Under the pieces are notes generated by a model. The model was not told where the DNA came from. It saw only the letters and a program-made list of their open reading frames with translations, and did not search any database. From assembly GCA_947600065.1 (NCBI GenBank), contig CANQFZ010000001.1, positions 99,375-163,374 of the forward strand: DNA of 64,000 bases, given 5' to 3'. The position numbers and the translations under genes were made by a program. How positions within the stretch are numbered: the stretch's first letter is position 1; every line of letters begins with the position of its first letter. Source of the stretch: an uncultured Clostridia bacterium (lineage in GTDB: Bacteria; Bacillota; Clostridia; Oscillospirales; Ruminococcaceae). Of this stretch, positions 38,822-49,022 are shown piece after piece.

Positions 38822-39251
38822 AATCAGCATTAAAAACATCAACTATATGCTTAGAGCAAAGTCTGCACTTTCGGTCTTTATGGGAACAAAACTAAAGGAT
38901 TACCTGAAGGTTGCCGCGCAGCTTTGCGGGCGCAAGGACTTTGACAATTTTGACGAGCTCTATGAGTTCACAAAGCTTGACCCGCAGCAAAGGATATATA
39001 TGAAGTATTTTTATCCCGACTGCGAAACGCCCGATGAGCCTAATCCCGACGTTACTATCGGCGAAATGCTGCACGCCGCTCAGGCACTTTTCCGCCACGA
39101 AGCAAGCCTTTTAAATCCCGAGGACTATGATGACGTAGAAGACCTCGAAAGCCTTTATGCTGAAATGGAAGACAGCGCAATATTCATAATAAGGTCGATA
39201 TTTGCTCCGCTTGCGGCTCTTGCAAAGAAAGAAGATGAAAATAAAACTTAA
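38808..39251 (+). CDS. hypothetical protein, family B (copy 2)
   Basis: LKDYLKVAAQLCGRKDFDNFDELYEFTKLDPQQRIYMKYF...PNPDVTIGEMLHAAQALF. Confidence 0.65.
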   Translation: MMNNKISIKNINYMLRAKSALSVFMGTKLKDYLKVAAQLCGRKDFDNFDELYEFTKLDPQQRIYMKYFYPDCETPDEPNPDVTIGEMLHAAQALFRHEASLLNPEDYDDVEDLESLYAEMEDSAIFIIRSIFAPLAALAKKEDENKT

Positions 39252-39265
39252 AAATAATATTCAAC

Positions 39266-39331
39266 CTTACGGCTGTTATACATGCATAAGACCATTCGGT
39301 CATAATGCGTATATAACAGCCTTTATTTTTT
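39266..39331 (+). terminator. long terminator hairpin
   Basis: GGCTGTTATAcatgcataagACCattcGGTcataatgcgtaTATAACAGCCTTTATTTTTTT. Confidence 0.75.
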
Positions 39332-39463
39332 TAAGCTCTTATCTCTTACTTCTATGTTGACAAAATACATTAAGATGTGCTATAATAAAAAAAGTTGATA
39401 AAAGCTTTAACAAAGATGGTTAGAAGGTTAGAGGGTTGGAGGGTTGGAGAGTTGGGAACAATA

Positions 39464-40471
39464 ATGAACTTTTATGATCTGACTGTTGACAAATTAAAAA
39501 AATTTCTCGCCGAAAACGACGAAAATCCCTCAAAGGCGCTTTTGCTCTTTGACGGGATATACCGCAAGGGCTATAAGGATTTTGGGCAGTTTGGATTCAG
39601 CGAGCGCGTTGTAAAGAAATTGTCGGCGTTTAAGCTTGAAGTGCCCGAGGTAGTACGAAAATTAGACGGTGGGGACGCCGCAAAGCTTTTGCTAAAACTT
39701 TCTGACGGCAATTTCTGCGAAACAGTACTTATGCGCCGGAGATTTGGAAATTGCGTTTGCGTTTCAACTCAGGTAGGCTGCAATATGGGCTGTAAGTTCT
39801 GTAGGAGCGGTATGCTCAAAAAACAAAGAAACCTTTCTGCAGGCGAGATCGTCGGACAGCTTATTGCTATCTCAAGAGAGTTTTCATGCAGGATAGACGG
39901 CGTTTCCGTTATGGGCATTGGCGAGCCGTTCGACAATTTTTCCGCTGTCGCTGATTTTTGCAGCATAATAACCGAGGACAAGGGGCTTGCTGTTTCAAGA
40001 AGAAAGGTCACGGTTTCGACCTGCGGCATTGTTCCGAAGATACGAGCGTTTGCGGATATTAAAGCGCCCGTCAGCCTTGCAATAAGCCTGCATGCGCCGA
40101 ATGATAAGCTGAGATCAATGCTTATGCCGGTAAACAAGATTTATCCCATAAAAGATGTTCTTGACGCGGCGGAATATTATTCAAAAAAGACAAACAAGCG
40201 TGTTACTCTTGAATATATCCTTTTGGCAGGGATAAACGACAGTGAGACCCACGCCAAAGAGCTTTCCGAGCTTATTCGCGGCAGAGATTTCTACGTAAAC
40301 CTTATCCCTTACAATGACACCGACACCGAGTTTAAAAAGCCTTCGGCGGAAGTTTTGGACAACTTTTGCCGAGTTCTGAAGGAAAACGGCGTTGTCGCAA
40401 CAAAGCGAAAGGAGTTTGGAGCTGAGCTTAAAGCTGCCTGCGGACAGCTTGCTTCTGTTTACGAGGAATAA
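39464..40471 (+). CDS. RlmN/Cfr-family radical SAM rRNA methyltransferase-like protein
   Basis: CVCVSTQVGCNMGCKFCRSGMLKKQRNLSAGEIVGQL; SLHAPNDKLRSMLMPVNKIYPI; LEYILLAGINDS. Confidence 0.88.
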   Translation: MNFYDLTVDKLKKFLAENDENPSKALLLFDGIYRKGYKDFGQFGFSERVVKKLSAFKLEVPEVVRKLDGGDAAKLLLKLSDGNFCETVLMRRRFGNCVCVSTQVGCNMGCKFCRSGMLKKQRNLSAGEIVGQLIAISREFSCRIDGVSVMGIGEPFDNFSAVADFCSIITEDKGLAVSRRKVTVSTCGIVPKIRAFADIKAPVSLAISLHAPNDKLRSMLMPVNKIYPIKDVLDAAEYYSKKTNKRVTLEYILLAGINDSETHAKELSELIRGRDFYVNLIPYNDTDTEFKKPSAEVLDNFCRVLKENGVVATKRKEFGAELKAACGQLASVYEE

Positions 40472-40487
40472 GAACTATATAAGCGAA

Positions 40488-40513
40488 AAAGGGGGAAAAC
40501 TAGTTTTCCCCCT
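40488..40513 (+). terminator. palindromic terminator
   Basis: AAGGGGGAAAACTAGTTTTCCCCCTT. Confidence 0.7.
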
Positions 40514-40624
40514 TAACTTATTTTAAAAAAGCGGAAAAAACATTATTCAAAGTGCGCTGGTTCTTTAATAATCAAACATCGAAAAAACACAATGTGAAAG
40601 TTAAATGAAAATTTGCAAATGATA

Positions 40625-40674
40625 TTGACACTGTGTCAGGATAGTGTTATACTATCAATAGTGACATAATGTCA
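40625..40674 (+). promoter_or_regulatory. TetR promoter with twin operators
   Basis: TTGACA-17-TATACT; TGACACTGTGTCA (40626-40638) and TGACATAATGTCA (40662-40674). Confidence 0.75.
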
Positions 40675-40692
40675 GAACAAGGAGGTCGGAAA

Positions 40693-41325
40693 ATGCCTAA
40701 AGGTTCACCCGAACTTACAAACGCACGCAAAGAAGAAATAATCAATGCCTGCGAAAAGCTGTATAAAACACATAGTTTCAAGGAGATAACGCTTAAAGAT
40801 ATAAGCGAAAAAACGAGCTTTACGCGCACATCTATCTACAATTATTTTCAGACGAAAGAGGAAATTTTCTTAGCGCTTTTACAGCGTGAATACGAACTCT
40901 GGAACGCCGAATTAAATAAAATTATGCGTAAATTTCCCGCGCTTACAAAAGACGAGTTTGCGGATAAACTCGCAAAATCCCTTGCAAACCGCGCGCAATT
41001 GCTTAAAATTATGTCCATGAACCATTATGACATGGAGAGTAACAGCCGTCCCGAAAGGCTTGCGGAATTTAAAGTCGCATACGGAAGCTCACTGAGAGCG
41101 GTGATGAACTGTCTCGAGCAGTATTTTCCCGAAATGCCCGTCGAGGACAAACAGGGATTTTTGTATACGTTTTTCCCGTTTATGTTCGGCATTTATCCGT
41201 ACACTTTCGTTACAGAAAAACAGCGGACGGCAATGGAAAAAGCGGGCGTAAATTATGCATTTATGACAATTTACGAGATAACTTTTAACTGCGTGAAAAA
41301 GCTGTTAGGGGAATATAACGTATAA
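40693..41325 (+). CDS. TetR-family regulator
   Basis: EIINACEKLYKTHSFKEITLKDISEKTSFTRTSIYNYFQTKEEIFLALL. Confidence 0.92.
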   Translation: MPKGSPELTNARKEEIINACEKLYKTHSFKEITLKDISEKTSFTRTSIYNYFQTKEEIFLALLQREYELWNAELNKIMRKFPALTKDEFADKLAKSLANRAQLLKIMSMNHYDMESNSRPERLAEFKVAYGSSLRAVMNCLEQYFPEMPVEDKQGFLYTFFPFMFGIYPYTFVTEKQRTAMEKAGVNYAFMTIYEITFNCVKKLLGEYNV

Positions 41326-41399
41326 AAGGAATAAGAGGTCATGGTTTAAAATTCTTACCTCTTACCTCTAATTTCTTACATCTAAAAGGAGGAGTTTTT

Positions 41400-42149
41400 A
41401 TGGAAAAAATAACACAAACAGCAGGCAGAGATCAACTTGGCGGTTTCGCTCCCGACTTTGCACATTTTAATGATGATGTGCTTTTCGGAGAAAACTGGAA
41501 CAACACGGACATTGACTTGAAAACGCGCTGTATAATTACTGTCGTTGCGCTGATGAGCTCGGGTATTACGGACAGTTCTCTCGTATATCATCTCGAAAAT
41601 GCAAAGGCGCACGGCGTATCGCGCGCGGAAATTGCTGCAATAATAACGCATGTTGCGTTTTACGCAGGCTGGCCGAAAGCTTGGGCAGTGTTCCGCATGG
41701 CAAAGGACGTCTGGAAAGACGAGGAGCTTTCGGATAAAGACAAGTATCAGAACACTATACTGTTCCCGATCGGCGCGCCGAATGACGGCTTTGCGCAGTA
41801 TTTTACAGGGCAGAGCTATCTCGCTCCGATTTCAAAAGAGCAGGTCGGTATCTTTAATGTCACGTTTGAGCCGAAATGCCGCAACAACTGGCACGTTCAC
41901 AATGCCGACAAGGGCGGCGGGCAGATACTTATCTGCATAGGCGGACGCGGGTATTATCAGGAGTGGGGAAAGCCCGCAATTGAAATGAAACCGGGCGACT
42001 GCATAAATATTCCCGTCGGCGTAAAGCACTGGCACGGCGCTGCTCCCGACAGTTGGTTTTCGCATTTAGCGATTGAAGTTCCGGGAGAGAATGGCTCAAA
42101 CGAGTGGCTGGAGCCTGTTGACGACGAGCAATACGGGAGTTTGAATTGA
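41400..42149 (+). CDS. carboxymuconolactone decarboxylase-like + cupin fusion protein
   Basis: CIITVVALMSSGI...HLENAKAHGVSRAEIAAIITHVAFYAGWPKAW; NWHVHNADKGGGQILICIGGRGYYQEWGKPAIEMKPGDCINIPVGVKHWHGA. Confidence 0.9.
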   Translation: MEKITQTAGRDQLGGFAPDFAHFNDDVLFGENWNNTDIDLKTRCIITVVALMSSGITDSSLVYHLENAKAHGVSRAEIAAIITHVAFYAGWPKAWAVFRMAKDVWKDEELSDKDKYQNTILFPIGAPNDGFAQYFTGQSYLAPISKEQVGIFNVTFEPKCRNNWHVHNADKGGGQILICIGGRGYYQEWGKPAIEMKPGDCINIPVGVKHWHGAAPDSWFSHLAIEVPGENGSNEWLEPVDDEQYGSLN

Positions 42150-42175
42150 GTAAATAATTTCAGGAGGACATTATT

Positions 42176-43351
42176 ATGATGAATTTTGTGTTCAACAATC
42201 CTACAAAACTGCTTTTCGGAGTTGGAAAACTCGGAGAACTGCACAACGAAAAACTGCCGGGAAAAAAGGCTCTGCTGTTGTTGTCGAAAGGACAATCCGT
42301 CCACAAAAACGGCTCTTATGACAAGACAGTTGAAGAACTTAAAAAAGCGGACGTTGATTATGCGGAGTTTGCGAAAATTATGGAAAATCCGCTTGTTGAA
42401 GTGGTGGAAGAAGCCGCAGAATTTGCAAAGCAAAACGGCTGTGATTTCATAGTCGCGCTCGGCGGGGGAGCGGTTCTGGACTCGTCAGTTGCAGTTGCTA
42501 CAATGGCTACAAATCCCGGTCATTTGTGGGATTATGTCGTTGGCGGCACGGGAAAAGCACTGCCGCTTGTAAATCAGCCCTTGCCGGTTGTGACGATTGC
42601 AACATCTTCGGGAACAGGTTCTGAAATGAACGAATGGGGCGTTATCTGCAAGGAAGATACTCATGAAAAAATCGGTTTCGGCATACCGGGTGTCGGCAAG
42701 CCTTATCTTGCGGTTGTTGACCCGACGTAAATGACGACAGTTCCGCCGAAATACACGGCTTATCAAGGCTTTGATGCGCTGTTTCACAACACCGAGGTTA
42801 TGATGTCGACTTCACTTAATATTATGTCGGAAGCTATTGCATTGTCCGCAATTGAGAATATTGCAAAATATCTGCCGCGTGCCGTCAAAAACGGAAATGA
42901 CCTCGAGGCGCGTGAACACGTTGCTTACGGCAGTACAATGGCGGGTATCACTATGCAGCTCACTTCCACAACTGCCCAGCATTCCATGGAACACGCAATG
43001 AGCGCATATCACCGTAATCTTCAGCATGGCGCGGGACTTATTATGATATCAAAAGAGTTTGCTCAGTTTTTTGTTGACAAACACGCCTGCGACGATAGGT
43101 TCATTAAAATGGCAAAGGCTATGGGCGTTGAAAATCCGACCTCTCCGCAGGATTTTATTGACGCACTGGTTCAGCTTCAAAAAGACTGCGGCGTTGACGA
43201 TCTTAAAATGAGCGACTATGGATTTACAAAAGAAGAATGTATGACGCTCGCCAAAAATGCAAGAGAAACCATGGGCGGTCTGTACGCGGCAAATCCCTGC
43301 GAAATGACGGACGAAGACGTTGCGGGAATTTTTGAGAGATCGTTCAGATGA
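42176..43351 (+). pseudogene. iron-containing alcohol dehydrogenase interrupted by in-frame TAA (42728-42730)
   Basis: Two same-frame ORFs (42176-42730, 42731-43351) join at ...YLAVVDPT*MTTVPPKYTAYQGFDALFHNTE. Confidence 0.85.
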
Positions 43352-43467
43352 TCAAGCAGAAAACAAACGGCGTACCTTTCTAGAGGTTAGAAGTAAGAGG
43401 TAAGAGTTCAAGCTCTTACCTCTTATCTCTTGTCTCTAAAAGGGTTTGAACTCTAGCTTCTAGATGC

Positions 43468-44127
43468 CTACAGGCTATATAAAATCGTACTTAGTAAGTT
43501 CGCCAGAAAATGCGCTAGAAAGCAACACCATGCGTTGTCGGTCTTTTTGAATATAATCCCGTAAATAATTGCGTCTATAAAGACAAAAAGCAGGTCAAAA
43601 AAAACAATTATCGGCTCTCCGAAATTGAAATGTCCGAGAGAGAATAAAAATGACGCGAGAATAAGCGACGGTATAAACGGCATTACTTTTGAAGTCTGTT
43701 TCTGGAAAAACGCTCGCCAGGCTATTTCCTCTCCGAGCGCAAAAACAATGAGTTCCAAGAGCATTATCGGCAGATTTGCCAAATCCAAAAAATCACCCGT
43801 TCTCCCCAGCACATGCTCAATATAATCAGGTATCCATAATTTTGCCACAACATAGCATATCACGTTCATCAAAAGCGTCAGCAGTATAAGCAGAATGACC
43901 GTTTTGCTTTTCAGCGAACCGATAAACGTTTTGATGTTAAATCCTTCGTTTTTGTTTTCGTTTGTTTTACGGGTGGTAAAATAGGCTATTACTCCCACGA
44001 TAACGGATATTCCCGCAAGCTTCAGCGGCTCGCCGTTTATCTGCAAATTGAGCAGGTTTGTAAATGATAAAACTATCATCACAATGACGAGGACAATCAC
44101 TGCGGAATGTAATTTTGTTTTATTCAT
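43468..44127 (-). CDS. CPBP (CAAX-protease-like) membrane protein
   Basis: ALGEEIAWRAFFQKQ; FSLGHFNFGEP; multi-TM. Confidence 0.85.
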   Translation of the reverse strand: MNKTKLHSAVIVLVIVMIVLSFTNLLNLQINGEPLKLAGISVIVGVIAYFTTRKTNENKNEGFNIKTFIGSLKSKTVILLILLTLLMNVICYVVAKLWIPDYIEHVLGRTGDFLDLANLPIMLLELIVFALGEEIAWRAFFQKQTSKVMPFIPSLILASFLFSLGHFNFGEPIIVFFDLLFVFIDAIIYGIIFKKTDNAWCCFLAHFLANLLSTILYSL

Positions 44128-44696
44128 TTTTCGTCCTCCTGTATAGCTAGAATTGCACCTTTAAATACCTGCTTTAGATGTGTCGCCGCAAGTTCTTCAT
44201 CAAATTCAAAAGAATTGTTGGCAATAAGGCTCGCATATCCGTGTACGAACATTGCAAGCGTAATAAAAACATTTTTCGTCTGCTCTGCGTTTAGTTTCAT
44301 AGCTCCCTGCATAACCGAAAGAATGGGCGTAAGCTCATGTGAATTTATCACTTCAAGTATACTGTTTTCTTTGGCAAAACCCGACTGAAACAGAAAGCGG
44401 AATAAATGAGGTTCTTCTACAGCAAACAGTATATAGTTAAGCCCTATTCCGAGCATAACGTTATTTTGATTTTGCTGATTATTAAGCAGATACTCCGTGT
44501 GATATTCACCTGTTTTTTCATAGGCGGCTTTTTTTAATTCTTCGATAGTAGCAAAATGGTACATAACAGGCTGTGTGGAACAATTCAGCTTTTTTGAGAC
44601 CGAGCGGGCGTTTATGTTTTCCGCGCCCTCGGTTCGGGCAATCTCAAAAGCTGCCTCTATAATCATCTCTTTTGTTATTTTAGTTTTCGGCGGCAT
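44124..44696 (-). CDS. TetR-family regulator
   Basis: ITKEMIIEAAFEIARTEGAENINARSVSKKLNCSTQPVMYHFATIEELKKAAYE. Confidence 0.88.
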   Translation of the reverse strand: MPPKTKITKEMIIEAAFEIARTEGAENINARSVSKKLNCSTQPVMYHFATIEELKKAAYEKTGEYHTEYLLNNQQNQNNVMLGIGLNYILFAVEEPHLFRFLFQSGFAKENSILEVINSHELTPILSVMQGAMKLNAEQTKNVFITLAMFVHGYASLIANNSFEFDEELAATHLKQVFKGAILAIQEDEK

Positions 44697-44781
44697 AATG
44701 CTCCCCTCCGGATACAGGATAGATGATATAAGCAATAAACAACTTTCAAATTCTGACGTAGTCGATTACGACCGCAGTATA

Positions 44782-45141
44782 CAGTGTACAGTTTAAAGTA
44801 TGCAGTAATGGTATCCGCTTCGCGGATAAAATTAAGATCACTATCGGACTGAATGGTTTTGAAAAGAATTTATTGTTGTATAACATATATTATATAACAA
44901 GAATTATATTTTGTCAATAGCTTTTTTATTAAATAATTTTCCATTTTCAAAATAACATAAAAAAATAAGCGGCTGTAGGCAGTTGACAGTGTACAGAGTA
45001 CAATATTCAGTAAATTGTGAAAAGAGGAAAGAGCGTAAACCTATCGCAGGCTTACGCTCTTTTAATTATAGAACGATCTAAATATTATCCTTCGAAGGCA
45101 GATTCCATTACTGCATACTTTAAACTGTACACTGTCAACTG
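44782..45141. mobile_element. MITE-like inverted-repeat segment
   Basis: ACAGTGTACAGTTTAAAGTATGCAGTAATGG and its exact reverse complement CCATTACTGCATACTTTAAACTGTACACTGT flank about 300 bp; internal CTGTAGGCAGTTGACAGTGTAC copy. Confidence 0.6.
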
Positions 45142-45152
45142 CCTACAGGCGC

Positions 45153-46853
45153 TTAGCAGCAGCCGTTGTCATCGCCGCCGTGACCTGATTTTTTCTTATT
45201 TACTGCAATGAATATCACAACGCCTACGACAATAACTACGCCTACAATTGCAACTATTATCTTCGGCAGGAGATTATCATCCTGAGTTTCGGTCTCGGTC
45301 TGCGCGTTGCTGTCGGAAGAACTGTCCGCTGAAGAAGCTGTGCTGTCGGAATTTGTGCTGTCAGTTACGGTTTCATTCGGAGCAGCGCCCGATGTTTTAT
45401 AGCTGTTTATAACGCTTTCGGTTGCCGTTGTATAATCCTCGTGATTTTTGTCGCTTCCTATGTAATCTTCGCTTGTTTCATCAAGCACATACATTTTCTC
45501 GACATATCCGAGAATGGGAGCGTCATGCCCGTTTTCGTCAACGACGTCTTTGTTGTATGCGAAGAAATACGGAACTTGAAGTTTGTTTGCTATGACCTTT
45601 GTATTTTCATCGGCGGGGTCGGAAAGATAGTAAATATAGTTTCCGCTTTCGATCGTGTATTCGGTTTCAATATTGCCAAGATACTCGTTTACAAGGTCAA
45701 CGTACAAATTTGCGAATACATTTTCGCTGTCACGGATATGAATATCTCCCTCATAACCCCAGAATTTCTTTGCGTACCCGCCGTCAAACTTGGTATCAAA
45801 ATTATAGATGGTCACATTGTTTTCGACAGCGTAATCATTGATAAGGTCAATGACCGCCTGCGTATTTCCGCACCACGAACCGCCGAACAAGATGAGATAA
45901 TCCCCGCTTTGATTTAACAGCCATTGAAGCTGTTTATAAGTAAGCGTCTGAATGTTTATTTTATCGTCTTTTTCAAAAAGCGTCCTGCCCGATTTTTCAT
46001 TGTAAGCTAGACGGATATAATCTGCGTCCGTAAACGAGGACAGCTGAACCTTGTCGCTCCCTGTTCCGATGTGGCTGAAGATCGCATTGTTAAGCTGTTC
46101 TTCATAATCGGTCACACGAGTTGTGTCGTCCTGAGTTTTGCTGTTTGTAAACAGATCCTTGCCGCCGTTTGCGTCACGGTACAGCATTTTTTCAAAGCCG
46201 TATACTATCGGATATTTTTCGCCTTCTACACTTTCACCCGCGTTATTGACGGTGTTGTCCTTGTTATAGAGGAAAAGGAACGGCACCTGGACTTTCGGAA
46301 CAGTAACGTCCTTGCCCTCGGAATTTGTATAGGTAAGCGCGCTTTCGCTGTCAGCCTTATACTCTACCCAGTCGTTTAAATTCGTAAGATAGCGCGTTAC
46401 TAATTCGCCGTAAAGGTAATTGTAAGCCGCGCCGCTTTTGTCCGAACCGTTTGTTTCGCGGATATGCGTGTCGCTGTTCGTGCCGTCAAGACGGAAATCA
46501 AGATTGTAAACAGTATCAACGCCCGCCGCTTTTGCCGCGTCGTTTATGTAATCAATTACCGCCGTTGTGTTGGGGCACCACGAGCCGCCGAACAGTATAA
46601 GATAGTTGCCCTCCTGTTGGAAAAGGTAAACAGCCTCTTCCCATGTAATGCTCTGGAAAACCGAATTTTCATCTCCGAGATTAGCATAATCGGCGTTGTA
46701 ATAGGCTTTTCCCGCATCGTAATCTGAACTTGACGACCCGTCAGCCGCCGCAGAAACGAGCGGGAACGCAGCGGCAAGCACCAGCGCCGCTATTGCCCAA
46801 AACAGTATCGCAAGCCGTGATGCGGACTGCTTTTGTGATCTTATTTTTGACAT
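45153..46853 (-). CDS. secreted, membrane-anchored protein with two thioredoxin-like domains
   Basis: Signal peptide; LILFGGSWCPNTTAVIDYIND and LILFGGSWCGNTQAVIDLIND repeats; C-term TM and KKKSGHGGDDNGCC. Confidence 0.75.
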   Translation of the reverse strand: MSKIRSQKQSASRLAILFWAIAALVLAAAFPLVSAAADGSSSSDYDAGKAYYNADYANLGDENSVFQSITWEEAVYLFQQEGNYLILFGGSWCPNTTAVIDYINDAAKAAGVDTVYNLDFRLDGTNSDTHIRETNGSDKSGAAYNYLYGELVTRYLTNLNDWVEYKADSESALTYTNSEGKDVTVPKVQVPFLFLYNKDNTVNNAGESVEGEKYPIVYGFEKMLYRDANGGKDLFTNSKTQDDTTRVTDYEEQLNNAIFSHIGTGSDKVQLSSFTDADYIRLAYNEKSGRTLFEKDDKINIQTLTYKQLQWLLNQSGDYLILFGGSWCGNTQAVIDLINDYAVENNVTIYNFDTKFDGGYAKKFWGYEGDIHIRDSENVFANLYVDLVNEYLGNIETEYTIESGNYIYYLSDPADENTKVIANKLQVPYFFAYNKDVVDENGHDAPILGYVEKMYVLDETSEDYIGSDKNHEDYTTATESVINSYKTSGAAPNETVTDSTNSDSTASSADSSSDSNAQTETETQDDNLLPKIIVAIVGVVIVVGVVIFIAVNKKKSGHGGDDNGCC

Positions 46854-46882
46854 TATAATTCCTCCAAAATAATTTTTATCTG

Positions 46883-47401
46883 TCAGCAAAGCTCTATTTC
46901 TTCTGCGGGTTCGGGACTGCCTGTATTCTGCGAAGCGTTCGCGCCGCCGTTTGTATATTTACTTTCAAGAGCCGTCAGATCATCGTAATTGCTGACATTT
47001 TTACATTCGCCCGTAGAGCAGTATTCGTCAAAGCTTTTGCGGGCAAGCTCGATATATTCTTTTATCGTTGCCTCGTCCTCGCCGTTTTTATCGGCAAGAT
47101 ACGCGGCTTTTATCGCAAGCCGAACGTACTCGAATTTTGCTTCGGATAATTCATCGGCGTTTGTGACCTTGCTTTGCAGGGAAAGATTAGGGTCAAGCTC
47201 CCCGTAATATTTCAGCGCAAGGTCTATCTTTCCCTTGCTGTCGTCGGAAAATTCAACCGTGCCTATCGTGTCGATAGCATTTACCGTTCTGCTCACCGAA
47301 AGGTTTACGGAAACAATGCTCAGCACTAAAAATAAAGCTGCCGGAATTACCAATACTATCGTGAATTTTACTGCCGTACTTGTTTTGGTTTTGCCTGCCA
47401 T
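46883..47401 (-). CDS. membrane-anchored hypothetical protein
   Basis: N-terminal TM; co-oriented with transporter and Trx-like gene. Confidence 0.55.
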   Translation of the reverse strand: MAGKTKTSTAVKFTIVLVIPAALFLVLSIVSVNLSVSRTVNAIDTIGTVEFSDDSKGKIDLALKYYGELDPNLSLQSKVTNADELSEAKFEYVRLAIKAAYLADKNGEDEATIKEYIELARKSFDEYCSTGECKNVSNYDDLTALESKYTNGGANASQNTGSPEPAEEIELC

Positions 47402-48851
47402 GTCTTATTCTCCTCCTCTTTATCAAAAACACTGTCGTCAAGCTGCCCCTCTTTGCGGGCAACAATAGCCGCCGATACTGCCGCGCAGGTCGCATTGTTA
47501 AGTGTTCTCGCCATATCCGATATAGTGTTTATCGGTATAAGCAGGACCACAGCTGCAATAGGCAGATCCAGCGCGCTGAACACAGCTACGGATGAAACGA
47601 TAGCAATTCCGGGAACCCCCGCGCTTCCGAGCGACAGCACAAGCGTTACTACGAGAGGACGCGCCCGAACCAAAAAAGGACGAGCCCCGCGCTTCCGAGC
47701 GACAGCACAAGCGTTACTACGGCGAGCAAAATGTAATTGCTTATTCCCCAGTCAAGCCCCGTTGCGTTTACAAAGAACATCACGAGCAGAACGGGCCATA
47801 CGCAGGTGCAGCCGGGCATTCCTATCGTAGTGCCGAGCGGGGCAGTGAAGTTTGCTACTTCCTCGCTTACGCCGACTTTGTTTTCCAGCGCGTCAATTGT
47901 CACGGGAAGCGTTCCTATACTGCTCTGAGTTGTAAACGCCGTCGCCTGTGCGCTGAAAATTTTCTTGAAGAATTTAACGGGATTTAGCTTTGCTGCAAAT
48001 TTAATAAGCACGCCGTTAAATATATACGCGTGGAAAAACGCTACTGCATAGATTATACCGACTAAGAGCAGCAATTGCAGAATAGTGTCTATGTCCGAGA
48101 ATATTGCGGCGGCGCTTGACGCTATCAGGCAGAGAACCGCATAAGGCGTAAGGTCGATAACAAACCTAAGTATTTTGAAAATGATCTTCTTTGTTGCTTC
48201 TACAAGATTTTTGAACGAAACGACCTTTTCTTCTCCCTCGCTTGAAGACACCCCGATATAAGCCAAAGCAATTGCCGCGGCGATTATGATTATCGCGACG
48301 ATATTGTTGTTTGCTATATCGCTTATGATGTTCGACGGGAACAAACCAAGCAAGGTTTGGTCAAACGATTGCTTTAAGCCGCCGTATGCCTCGACTGTAG
48401 AATCGCTTACAGTTGCTATGCCGTCAAACACCGTCGATTTATCCCAAAGTCCGAAGACCGAGCCTGCCGCAAGGCTCAGAACAATTGCTCCCGCCGCCGA
48501 TGCTAACAGCCAGAACACGGAGCGAACTCCTATTGATCTCACGGCTTGTTTGCTTTTGAGCGACACAAAGCTCGAAATTATAGAAACTATGATGATCGGC
48601 GCGGCAAGCGCGGTTATCACGTTTACATAAATATCGCCTATAAGCCCCACCCATACAAGATATGAATTGTTTTCGGACGCGAAAACTATCCCGACTATCG
48701 CGCCGAACACAAGAGCAATAAGCGTTACGATCGTGCGGTTTGTTTTCTTTGAAAGAAAATGCAGCAGCACAAATAACAGACCTACTATTGAAAGCGCAAA
48801 CAGCGCTATCCGGTTAATGCTTAATAAAAAATCCATTTTTGAAAAATGCAC
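47368..48851 (-). pseudogene. TcyP-like cystine/dicarboxylate:cation symporter, frameshifted near 47620-47725
   Basis: 48851-47649 frame ends abruptly after LVLSLGSAG; remainder (VPGIAIVSSVAVFSALDLPIAAVVLLIPINTISDMARTLNNATCAAVSAAIVARKEGQ) continues in another frame down to 47368. Confidence 0.8.
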
Positions 48852-49022
48852 TCCCTCTCTTTATCGACAGTCTGTAATTTTGATTTTTAAACATATCAAA
48901 TATTTAATTCAACATCGCCCAAATCTGAAATTAGATCTTATGAGCATTTCAAAGTAATTTCTTAATTTCAATATTTGTCATCTTCCTTTCCTGCAAAATT
49001 ATTATACCGCACTTTGTATTTT

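Noticed and set aside
46464-48957. Plus-strand ORFs opposite the symporter/Trx-like genes
   Set aside because: No RBS/domain support; antisense shadows of strong minus-strand genes.
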